NCBI RefSeq assembly: GCF_000252165.1
Contig: NZ_BAET01000018.1
Span: 1-54,369, forward strand
From: Glaciecola punicea ACAM 611
GTDB taxonomy: Bacteria > Pseudomonadota > Gammaproteobacteria > Enterobacterales > Alteromonadaceae
Length of the DNA: 54,369 bases
Direction of reading: 5' to 3'
Made by a program: the position numbers and the translations under genes. The notes below the pieces were generated by a model, which did not search any database, was not told the DNA's origin, and worked only from the letters and a program-made list of their open reading frames with translations. Positions 1 through 7,730 of this stretch are shown here, piece by piece; the first letter of the stretch is position 1, and the number at the start of each line of letters is the position of its first letter.

Positions 1-1
1 A

Positions 2-337
2 CAATACGAAGTAAGCCAAGCGCTGCCCACGCATAAAATTTATTCCCTACCGCTGCCGCTTGTGCTTGATGACGAAGGGACGCGACTGCCCGCCTCCTAT
101 GCTAACTACCTGATTGTGAACCAGCACATTATTATGCCCATTTATGGCCAAAGTGAAGATAAAAACGCGCTAGTTATTATACAAAGTGCCCATCCGAACT
201 ATACAATAGTACCCGTACTGTGCCATAGTTTGGTGCAACAAAACGGCAGCCTGCACTGTGTTACAATGCAAGTACCCACCAACACCATAAAGCATGAAAT
301 TATTGCCAAGGCGCAATTAGGAGTGTCTATATTATGA
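2..337 (+). CDS. aguA: Agmatine deiminase, C-terminal part (5' end outside window)
   Basis: This is the last 111 or so residues of an enzyme that hydrolyses agmatine to N-carbamoylputrescine and ammonia. The reading frame is open from base 2, so the gene begins upstream of the window. Visible family signatures are the LPASYANYLI segment and the GSLHCVTMQ motif near the C-terminus, which carries the catalytic cysteine of the guanidino-modifying superfamily. The stop codon overlaps the start of the next gene (ATGA), so the two are translationally coupled. The neighbour performs the next pathway step, which supports the call. Confidence 0.93.
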   Translation, partial: QYEVSQALPTHKIYSLPLPLVLDDEGTRLPASYANYLIVNQHIIMPIYGQSEDKNALVIIQSAHPNYTIVPVLCHSLVQQNGSLHCVTMQVPTNTIKHEIIAKAQLGVSIL

Positions 338-1239
338 GTGAATCACAGTCACTAAACACGCTTAAAATAGCCGTGGTTCAACAAAGCGTAAGCACTAATA
401 ACAAGCATGAAAACTGGGAAAAGTCTGCCAAGCAAGTGCGTAAACTCGCTGCCCAAGGGGCCCAGTGTATTTTACTGCAAGAGCTTCACTCTACCCTGTA
501 TTTTTGTCAAACAGAAGACGTTAATCAGTTCGACTTAGCAGAACCCATTCCCGGTGACGCAACCATATTTTTTGGTGCTTTGGCTAAAGAATGCAATGTA
601 GTATTAGTGGCATCGCTGTTTGAAAAGCGCGCCACCGGTCTCTACCACAACACTGCAGTGGTATTTGATAGAAGCAGCGATATTGCTGGCATGTACCGCA
701 AAATGCACATTCCTGATGATCCAGGCTTTTATGAAAAGTTTTATTTTACCCCAGGCGATCTTGGCTTTGAACCCATTCAAACCAGCGTAGGCAAACTAGG
801 TGTATTAGTGTGCTGGGATCAGTGGTACCCAGAAGCCGCGCGTTTAATGGCTATGGCTGGCGCTGAGATTTTGTTTTACCCCACCGCCATTGGCTGGGAT
901 AAAAATGACACGCCTCAGGAACAGCAAAGACAACAAGACGCTTGGGAAACCATACAGCGCGCTCACGCGGTGGCCAATTCAGTGCCCGTTATTGTGGCTA
1001 ATCGCACTGGTTTTGAATCTTCGCCCAATGAAGCCGATGCAGGCATTCAATTTTGGGGGCATAGTTTTATTGCAGGGCCACAGGGTGAAATTCTGGCCAT
1101 GGCTGAAAACGACGTTGAACAAACCCTTATGGTTGAGTTAGACATGCAAAAATCAGAACATATTAAACGTATTTGGCCTTATTTTAGAGACAGGCGTATC
1201 GACGCGTATGAAGATTTGACCAAACGCTGGCGCAGCTGA
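334..1239 (+). CDS. aguB: N-carbamoylputrescine amidase
   Basis: A 301-residue nitrilase-superfamily enzyme that converts N-carbamoylputrescine to putrescine, CO2 and ammonia in the cytoplasm. The Glu-Lys-Cys triad is visible: Glu50 in LLQELH, Lys123 in YRKMHIPDD, and Cys160 in VLVCWDQWYPEAAR. Length matches the family. It starts within the stop codon of the agmatine deiminase gene, so the pair forms the agmatine route to putrescine. The next gene is convergent, after a roughly 90-bp gap with no strong terminator that I can see. Confidence 0.95.
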   Translation: MSESQSLNTLKIAVVQQSVSTNNKHENWEKSAKQVRKLAAQGAQCILLQELHSTLYFCQTEDVNQFDLAEPIPGDATIFFGALAKECNVVLVASLFEKRATGLYHNTAVVFDRSSDIAGMYRKMHIPDDPGFYEKFYFTPGDLGFEPIQTSVGKLGVLVCWDQWYPEAARLMAMAGAEILFYPTAIGWDKNDTPQEQQRQQDAWETIQRAHAVANSVPVIVANRTGFESSPNEADAGIQFWGHSFIAGPQGEILAMAENDVEQTLMVELDMQKSEHIKRIWPYFRDRRIDAYEDLTKRWRS

Positions 1240-1330
1240 CATCCCCCAACATAATTACGCTCTAGTCGCCGCATTACATTCGCGATTATATTTTTTGGGA
1301 GGGATTGACGTTAACCATGCTCGCTCACAT

Positions 1331-2104
1331 TTACCGCTTAATTTTCGACATAAACAAATAAATTTTATGATGATAGGTCAAATATACAAGCACTTTTTTT
1401 AAATTAAACAAGGGCTCAAAAGCGCCGTCTTTGATATCTAGCCCACCTGTATATTTGCCAAATGCAGGCATCAGCAATATATCGTCACCGCACACAAAAC
1501 TTTTGCCTGTCACTTTGCGATTAGCCAGTCTATAGCTAGATTTTGGATGGTAGTGACCAATAATCTGCCCTTCAATCTTTGACGCTTCCTTGGATAAAAG
1601 TGGCTTCAGTGAGCTCTTTTTATTTATGGCATTAATGTCCTCTGGCTCATGCACGAGCAATAAATTCTGAATATGTAAAAACGGAGCTCGGTCGCCTAAA
1701 ATTTCAGGCGGTATGTCGGGGTCATGATTGCCTAATACCCACGTCCATTTTGGCACTGACTTCACCAATGCATTAAGACTGACCAAATCGTCTGGTTGCA
1801 TACGCGCTAAGGCATTACCGTCGTGCAAGCTATCGCCTAGGCACACAATATGACCACAGTCGTAGCGTGCCATTATAAGCTGCATTCGTTTTAATGTATC
1901 TTTGCTGTCAAAACGCGGCAGTGGATTGGCAAACTGCGTTAAAAAACTGCCTTTTTCTAAGTGTAAATCACTGAAAATAAGCAGATCTTGCTGCGGCCAT
2001 ATAAGCACACCACCAGCGTCTAACAACATACGATGGCCTGCAAATTTTATTGGAATAATCTGATGATTCATCAACAGGGCTTTAAGCGCGGTGAGCTCAA
2101 TCAT
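1331..2104 (-). CDS. pdeM: Ligase-associated metallophosphoesterase (PdeM-like)
   Basis: A 257-residue calcineurin-like phosphoesterase. Metal-binding motifs occur in the expected order: SDLHLEKG (Asp46, His48), CLGDSLHDG, GNHDPD and GHYHPK. Proteins of this type are found next to an Lhr-type helicase, an MBL exonuclease and an ATP-dependent ligase, and are named ligase-associated DNA damage response endonuclease. It lies 5 bp after the helicase gene on the same strand, so co-transcription is likely. The last 20 or so residues form a basic, aromatic-rich tail beyond the fold. The role in DNA repair is inferred from family context. Confidence 0.88.
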   Translation of the reverse strand: MIELTALKALLMNHQIIPIKFAGHRMLLDAGGVLIWPQQDLLIFSDLHLEKGSFLTQFANPLPRFDSKDTLKRMQLIMARYDCGHIVCLGDSLHDGNALARMQPDDLVSLNALVKSVPKWTWVLGNHDPDIPPEILGDRAPFLHIQNLLLVHEPEDINAINKKSSLKPLLSKEASKIEGQIIGHYHPKSSYRLANRKVTGKSFVCGDDILLMPAFGKYTGGLDIKDGAFEPLFNLKKVLVYLTYHHKIYLFMSKIKR

Positions 2105-2109
2105 GTACC

Positions 2110-4635
2110 TTAATCTCCCTGTAACAAAGCACGAACGTCGTCTAACATTAGTTCGGCTTCTTGGTATAAACTTGCTTGCTCTAATAGCGCTTGGGTACCA
2201 GCGCCTGTAATCAATTCACTTCTTACACTAAGCACGATAGGAATGGCCATAGGCGAAGGTTTTTCAAGCGCATTGAATAAAAAAGAGTCGCAGTATCTGA
2301 ATAACAACGCGCTTGTGCGCTCTATATCGAGGAGCTCACGCTGAGCATTGTCGCGCGTTACTTTCAGTAAAATATGATCGGGATCGTACTGCCGTAAAGT
2401 ATCGTAAATTAAATCGGTAGAAAAAGTAACCTGACGCATAGTTTTCTTATTGCTGTGATACTGCTGCTCAATGAGACCGCTTATCACCGCGACTTGGCGA
2501 AAACTACGCTTTAGCATACTGGCTTCTAACATCCAGTCTTCTAATTCATCGCCTAAAATGTCGGGGGTAAATAACTCTGTTATGTGCCCTTTCTCAATTT
2601 GAATGACCGACGATATTGACAGCCCATAGTCGGTAATTGAAAAACTTAAAGGTTTAAATCCGCGATTCTCCATGCGCCGCGTAATTAACATACCCAGTGT
2701 CTGATTGGCTTTACGTCCTTCAAAAGTATAAAACAAAGTGGTAAATGCGCCTCTAAAAGGAAACTGTTCAATCAGTAACTTTTCCATACTTGGAAGCGCG
2801 CTAAATGACTGCTGCAGATGCAGCCAGTCGCGGACTAATTTAGGCAGCTCTTGCCATGACTCAGGCACATTAATAAGCTTGCGAACCGCGTCGGCTAAGT
2901 AAGTAGACAAAGGCATTTGACCACCTTGAAAACTCGGTATTTTAGGCTCCTTGGCTTTACCCGGTCTAGCTTCTACTATCATGTCGCGAATACCTTCAAA
3001 CACCAGTATTTCACCAGCAAAATAAAAGCTGTCTCCTTTGCAAAGCTGCTGCGCAAAGTACTCTTCAACTTCGCCAACAATTTTACCTTGATGCGATCGT
3101 CTTAATCTTTTTACTTTCAGTCGGCCTGCTTCAACAATGGTGCCTATATTTTGTCTATGGCGCATGATCACGCGCTTATTGGCGGGTGAATATAGACCCT
3201 TATCTTGTACTAGTCTGAAGTATCGCTCGTAGGCCTGCAGGGCGTAGCCGCCGTCTTGGGTAAAAGAAAAAAGTTGTTTGAAAGTATCCAAATCAAGGCC
3301 CGAATAGGAGCTTGCATTAAGTACTTGCTGATAAATACTGTGCATGTCGCTAGGCTCACTGCACACGCAGTTCATAATAAACTGCGGAATAATATCAAGC
3401 GCGCCGGGCATTGGCGGTTCGCCATCAAGCTCACCTTTTTTAATGGCTTTTATAGCCGCCAAACACTCCAGAGATTCAAACCTGTTTGCGGGAACCAAGT
3501 AAGCTTTAGAAGGCTCATCCATGCGGTGATTTGCACGCCCAATTCGCTGCATTAGGCGACTCACGCCTTTAGGCGCGCCGACTTGAATAACTAAATCAAC
3601 GTCGCCCCAGTCAATGCCAAGCTCTAAAGCAGAGGTTGTAACCACCGCGCGCAGTTTACCCGCGGCCATCATTTTTTCTGTTTTTTGCCTTTGTTCTTTG
3701 CTTAAGCTTCCGTGATAAATAGCAATGGCTAAACCTTCACTATTTTCCTCCCAAAGCGCTTGAAAAATAAGTTCAGCTTGGGCGCGGGTGTTGACAAATA
3801 CAAGGCTGGTGCCTGCTTTGCTAATAGCCGCTAAAATTTCTTTCTTGGCGTATTTCGCCATGTAGCCACCAAACGGAATATATTCTTTGTTGGTCAGCAT
3901 TTTTAAACGAGGTTTCACACGCGATTTAGCGAGGATAATACCGGTAGGCTGGCCCGTTACCCCAAGCCAGGCGGCGAGTGAATCAGGGTGGGCAACAGTT
4001 GCCGACAGGCCCACGCGTATAAAATGCGGATTCAGCCAATACAGGCGCGCTAAGGCAAGCGAGGTAAAGTCCCCTCGCTTAGAATTGGCAAAAGAATGTG
4101 TTTCATCCACAATGACACATTTTAAATTTGCAAAAATTCGCGCCGCGTCAGTGTACGACAGCATAAGCATTAAAGATTCGGGCGTGGTAAGCAGTATATT
4201 CGGCGGTAACTTGCGCTGTTTTTGACGCTGATAACTAGTCGTATCGCCCGTTCTAGAGGCAACCGTCATGCCTAGTGCCATTTCACTAATTGGCATTTCA
4301 AGATTACGATTTATGTCGTAGGTTAAGGCTTTAAGCGGCGATATATATAAAGTATGCAGGCCAATTGCTTTGTTAGACTTACCTTTTTCAAGCAGTTTGT
4401 GAATATCAATTAAACTGGGCAAGAATCCAGACAAGGTTTTACCTGCGCCCGTAGGCGCAATCAATAAGGTTGACTGCTGATTGACAAAAGCGCTGACCAT
4501 TTTTTGCTGATATGGCCTAATCTTCCAATGGCGAGCGGCAAACCACGCTTTAAAAACACTCGGGATGAACGCGCGTTTTACTACCACAGGTGTGTCTGTT
4601 ATTAGCAAGTCGTGTATTTCCTTTATCATAATCAC
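2110..4635 (-). CDS. Ligase-associated DEXH-box helicase, Lhr family
   Basis: An 841-residue superfamily 2 helicase. Walker A is PTGAGKT (residues 61-67), Walker B/DEXH is DETH (177-180), motif III is SAT, and motif VI is QRIGRANHR. The length fits the Lhr-core type rather than the roughly 1500-residue full Lhr. It is the ligase-associated helicase, expected to translocate 3' to 5' on single-stranded DNA. It is first in a two-gene minus-strand operon with pdeM. The start at 4635 (MIMIKEI) could equally be the methionine two codons later. Its partners, the exonuclease and ligase, lie about 2 kb away on the other strand. Confidence 0.92.
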   Translation of the reverse strand: MIMIKEIHDLLITDTPVVVKRAFIPSVFKAWFAARHWKIRPYQQKMVSAFVNQQSTLLIAPTGAGKTLSGFLPSLIDIHKLLEKGKSNKAIGLHTLYISPLKALTYDINRNLEMPISEMALGMTVASRTGDTTSYQRQKQRKLPPNILLTTPESLMLMLSYTDAARIFANLKCVIVDETHSFANSKRGDFTSLALARLYWLNPHFIRVGLSATVAHPDSLAAWLGVTGQPTGIILAKSRVKPRLKMLTNKEYIPFGGYMAKYAKKEILAAISKAGTSLVFVNTRAQAELIFQALWEENSEGLAIAIYHGSLSKEQRQKTEKMMAAGKLRAVVTTSALELGIDWGDVDLVIQVGAPKGVSRLMQRIGRANHRMDEPSKAYLVPANRFESLECLAAIKAIKKGELDGEPPMPGALDIIPQFIMNCVCSEPSDMHSIYQQVLNASSYSGLDLDTFKQLFSFTQDGGYALQAYERYFRLVQDKGLYSPANKRVIMRHRQNIGTIVEAGRLKVKRLRRSHQGKIVGEVEEYFAQQLCKGDSFYFAGEILVFEGIRDMIVEARPGKAKEPKIPSFQGGQMPLSTYLADAVRKLINVPESWQELPKLVRDWLHLQQSFSALPSMEKLLIEQFPFRGAFTTLFYTFEGRKANQTLGMLITRRMENRGFKPLSFSITDYGLSISSVIQIEKGHITELFTPDILGDELEDWMLEASMLKRSFRQVAVISGLIEQQYHSNKKTMRQVTFSTDLIYDTLRQYDPDHILLKVTRDNAQRELLDIERTSALLFRYCDSFLFNALEKPSPMAIPIVLSVRSELITGAGTQALLEQASLYQEAELMLDDVRALLQGD

Positions 4636-4942
4636 AAAATCTCGTAATCAATACTACCGCGCGACTCACTAGGTTTACTAATTATTGAGATTTCTGAACC
4701 CGTTATTTCATAAAAAATTTGTAAACAATTATTTTACTATTTGTAAAATTTACTATGTGAAATTTCCTTTGTAAAATTTTTATGAAAATTAGGCTATGCT
4801 TTGTAAATGGAGATAGCAAAGGCTGCCGACATTAGTCTCTTAGCTTGTAGATTTGCTAAGTTTTATCTTTAACTTGCACGTCTTATTTTAATAACAAGCT
4901 ATAAACGTTAAGCATTACACAAGACATTCTGGAGAGTACATC
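4636..4942. other. AT-rich divergent intergenic region with octamer repeats
   Basis: A 307-bp non-coding stretch between the helicase gene and the plus-strand malate-synthase-like gene, whose starts diverge. It holds the four TTTGTAAA copies annotated separately. It also has a 7-bp inverted pair, TAGCAAA (4814-4820) and TTTGCTA (4852-4858). A clear GGAGAG ribosome-binding site lies at 4931-4936, six bases before the ATG at 4943. No open reading frame of note is present. Confidence 0.7.
4718..4807. repeat. Four direct copies of TTTGTAAA
   Basis: The octamer TTTGTAAA occurs at 4718-4725, 4740-4747, 4768-4775 and 4800-4807, all on the plus strand, within 90 bp upstream of the gene at 4943. Start-to-start spacings are 22, 28 and 32 bp. 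Such clustering suggests tandem sites for a DNA-binding regulator. The octamer resembles the TTTGCAAA core I recall for RamB/ScfR-type regulators of acetate and glyoxylate metabolism, but that link is inference. Single copies occur elsewhere in AT-rich parts of the window. Confidence 0.5.
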
Positions 4943-5383
4943 ATGAATATGCCAATCGCTGAAATTAATCGCCGCCAAGAACAAACCCAAGCGTTTGCAG
5001 CATTGCAAGTTATGCCTGTAGCAAATATAACTGAGCAGTCAGATGCTAGCAGACTCGATACTTACCTTAGCCCTAGCGAAATGCTCGACCATCGTTTTGC
5101 CCTACAAAATGGCTCTCATAAAGACGTCAAACAGTATCTTGTTTACTTTAACCATTTAATGGCATTTTTTGTAGATGGTTCTCATTGCGGCCTCAAACAA
5201 GCAAGTCAGTTTGTTGCATACGCAGGGCAAAAAGAATTACCAGAGTCGATTGTGCTCAAAGAAAATAACGTGCATATTGAAGTTATTCTCAACACTGCGA
5301 AAGGCGCTGAAGATATAAAAATAGAGCTTGTGTCACAAGATACTTTCACCGCACCTTCAGGCGAAGATTACGTTGTTGAATAA
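4943..5383 (+). CDS. Small protein resembling an internal domain of malate synthase G
   Basis: A 146-residue protein. Residues about 50-115 resemble, from memory, the beta-rich accessory domain of malate synthase G. The segment GSHKDVKQY is followed by DGSHCGLKQASQFVAYAG, then PESIVLKENNVHIEV, in the same order as GSH-DV-Y, DGS-GL-PAQFVGY-G and APSAILL-NNGLHIEI in GlcB. The catalytic TIM barrel is absent, so malate synthase activity is not expected. The first 45 or so residues show no recognisable match. It has its own ribosome-binding site (GGAGAG, 4931-4936) and a repeat-rich promoter region, so it looks like an expressed gene and not random debris. It is a single-gene unit, convergent with the next gene. 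Function unknown. Confidence 0.6.
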   Translation: MNMPIAEINRRQEQTQAFAALQVMPVANITEQSDASRLDTYLSPSEMLDHRFALQNGSHKDVKQYLVYFNHLMAFFVDGSHCGLKQASQFVAYAGQKELPESIVLKENNVHIEVILNTAKGAEDIKIELVSQDTFTAPSGEDYVVE

Positions 5384-5419
5384 AGCTAATATCAACATTA
5401 CAAGAGCACTCTCCTTATT

Positions 5420-6532
5420 CTATAACTGCTTAAGGGCATGCATCACGTCATAGATAAGGTCGTCTGCTCTTTCGCAGCCTACGCTGAATCGAACAACACC
5501 TGGTGCAATATTATCGGTTCCCCAACGCGCGCGTCTTTCTGCGGTGCTGTGCACGCCACCAAAACTAGTTGCCTCATATACAAGGCTGCATGCTTTAAGA
5601 AATGCGTCTGCTTTACACTTACTATCAAGCTCAAAACTAATAATAAAACCAAACAGTTGCTGCTGTGTTTTAGCAATATTATACGATGGGTCCTTAGGCA
5701 AACCCGGATAACGCACGCTCTTCACTTTAGGGTGTTCATATAATGCTTGGGCCAGCAGCATTGCCGTGTCGCACATACGCTGCAAGCGAACGTCTAACGT
5801 TGATAAACTGCGGTGCACCAGCCAAGTTTCCATAGGACCTGGAATATTACCCGAAAATTTACGCCACTGTCTTATTTTGTCGCTTAAAGCTTGGCTGGTG
5901 CATGCTACATGCCCAAATACAACATCGCTGTGACCGTTTACCGCTTTGGTGTCTGCGCTCATGGAAATATCGGCGCCTAAGGCTAGTGGCTGCTGGCCTA
6001 AAAACGTAAGAGTAGTGTTGTCTATTGCCAAAAGGCCACCGCTTTTATGAATTTTCGCGGCAACACCTTGAATGTCAAAAGTGTCAAGCATGGGATTACT
6101 GGGCGTTTCTAACAGCGCTAGGTCAATACCGCTAAAATCGAAATTATCAATCTCTTGAGTGGGAATGGTTTTCAGTTTTACACCAAACTTAACTAAGTAT
6201 TGTTCGGTGTAAAAACGCACAGGCGCATAACCATCACTTGGCAGTAAAATAGTATCGCCGGGCTTAAGCAAACTAGTCAAAATGCCCGCAGCTGCTGACA
6301 TTCCTGATGGAAACACGATGGTATCGCCGCCTTCTAACTGTGCTAAACCTTGTTCAAGGCTAGTCCACGTTGGTTGCCCAAAGCGACCGTATTGATAGGC
6401 ATTCGGATCTACATCGCCAGACAAGTGAAATGTACTGGCAAATTCAGGCCCGTGGCGAAAGGCACGTCCATTTTCAGGCAACGGCGCACCTGCATTTATG
6501 CTTAAAGAGGCTAATGAAGGTTTGCGGGGCAT
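5420..6532 (-). CDS. Cys/Met metabolism PLP-dependent enzyme (cystathionine gamma-lyase-like)
   Basis: A 370-residue fold-type I pyridoxal-phosphate enzyme of the cystathionine beta/gamma-lyase and gamma-synthase family. The PLP lysine is Lys196 in SADTKAVNGHSD, Asp171 in AIDNTTL contacts the ring nitrogen, and the YGRFGQPT segment matches the family's YsR-gNPT motif. The substrate cannot be fixed by eye: cystathionine gamma-lyase, beta-lyase or a related sulfur-amino-acid enzyme are all possible. It stands alone, convergent with the small gene upstream and divergent from the exonuclease gene, and it separates the two halves of the ligase-associated repair set. Confidence 0.85.
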   Translation of the reverse strand: MPRKPSLASLSINAGAPLPENGRAFRHGPEFASTFHLSGDVDPNAYQYGRFGQPTWTSLEQGLAQLEGGDTIVFPSGMSAAAGILTSLLKPGDTILLPSDGYAPVRFYTEQYLVKFGVKLKTIPTQEIDNFDFSGIDLALLETPSNPMLDTFDIQGVAAKIHKSGGLLAIDNTTLTFLGQQPLALGADISMSADTKAVNGHSDVVFGHVACTSQALSDKIRQWRKFSGNIPGPMETWLVHRSLSTLDVRLQRMCDTAMLLAQALYEHPKVKSVRYPGLPKDPSYNIAKTQQQLFGFIISFELDSKCKADAFLKACSLVYEATSFGGVHSTAERRARWGTDNIAPGVVRFSVGCERADDLIYDVMHALKQL

Positions 6533-6653
6533 AGCGGTGTGACACCTTATAAGTTTATATAACGTAGATAATAATTATACTTTACCAGTGAGTAAACAAA
6601 TTAAGGCCTTAGTGCGTAAAAACTATTAATTATTGCGTCATTGGTAGTGTAAA

Positions 6654-7730
6654 ATGCACCCAGAAAACTGGATTAAAACAGACGAAAAAGGTTTATATTG
6701 TAGAGCCTTAAACGCCTACATAGATCCTATGCAACCGGTTGAACATGCCATTATTACGCATGCCCATGCTGATCACGCGCGTGCAGGCCATACTCATGTG
6801 TATGCAACCGCCGCCACACTGGATATTATGCGTGTACGCTACGGCGAAGATCATGCACAAAATACACATGCCTTAGCATACGAAGAAACCATAAACCTGC
6901 ATGCAGGGCAATTAACGCTCTATCCAGCCGGGCATATTTTAGGCTCAGCCCAAGTACTCATTGAATACAAAGGACAACGCTTAGTGCATACAGGTGATTT
7001 TAAGCGCCAAAGCGACCCTACCTGTGCACCTTTTGTGCCGGTTCCCTGCGACGTATTTGTGACTGAGGCAACCTTTGGCTTGCCCGTATTTCAACATCCA
7101 TCAATTGAAGATGAAACCCAAAAGCTGCTGGCGTCTTTAGTGCGCTTGCCCGAATCATGTCATGTAGTGGGCGTATATGCCTTAGGAAAATGCCAGCGCT
7201 TACTCATTGCTTTGCGTCAGTTGGGTTATCACAAACCAGTTTATATTCATGGCGCGTTAGTTAATTTGTGCGCGCTTTATGAGGAACACGGCATACCCCT
7301 TGGCGAGCTAATTGAAGTGGCTAGCCTAACTGACTTATCAATCTTAAAAGGACAAATAGTGCTAGCACCGCCCTCGGCCTTAAGTGACAGATGGTCACGC
7401 AAGTTGCCCAATGTAATGACTGCGATGGCCTCTGGCTGGATGCAAATACGCGCCAGAAGTAAACAAAAGCGCGCGGAGCTTCCACTGATTATTTCAGACC
7501 ATAGCGACTGGCAAGATTTGATTACTACCATCAAGCAGGTGAACCCCAAAGAAGTATGGGTAACTCATGGCCGCGAGCAGGCTTTGGTGCATCAGGCTAA
7601 GCAAATGGGATATAAAGCTAAAGCTTTGAATTTGGTCGGCTACGGTGACGGCGATGAAGATATTAACAGCGAAGCGCCAAGCGCTAAACTTAGCAAATCT
7701 GAAAGCAAACAAAAAACTCAGCGCGTATGA
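6654..7730 (+). CDS. Ligase-associated MBL-fold DNA exonuclease
   Basis: A 358-residue metallo-beta-lactamase fold nuclease of the beta-CASP/SNM1-like group. The metal motif HAHADH lies at residues 36-41, followed by the TGDFKR motif and a late VTHGRE motif with the third histidine. This family accompanies Lhr-type helicases and ATP-dependent ligases and is called ligase-associated DNA exonuclease. The last 25 or so residues are charged and probably disordered. Its stop overlaps the ligase start by 4 bp (7727-7730), indicating translational coupling. Confidence 0.92.
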   Translation: MHPENWIKTDEKGLYCRALNAYIDPMQPVEHAIITHAHADHARAGHTHVYATAATLDIMRVRYGEDHAQNTHALAYEETINLHAGQLTLYPAGHILGSAQVLIEYKGQRLVHTGDFKRQSDPTCAPFVPVPCDVFVTEATFGLPVFQHPSIEDETQKLLASLVRLPESCHVVGVYALGKCQRLLIALRQLGYHKPVYIHGALVNLCALYEEHGIPLGELIEVASLTDLSILKGQIVLAPPSALSDRWSRKLPNVMTAMASGWMQIRARSKQKRAELPLIISDHSDWQDLITTIKQVNPKEVWVTHGREQALVHQAKQMGYKAKALNLVGYGDGDEDINSEAPSAKLSKSESKQKTQRV

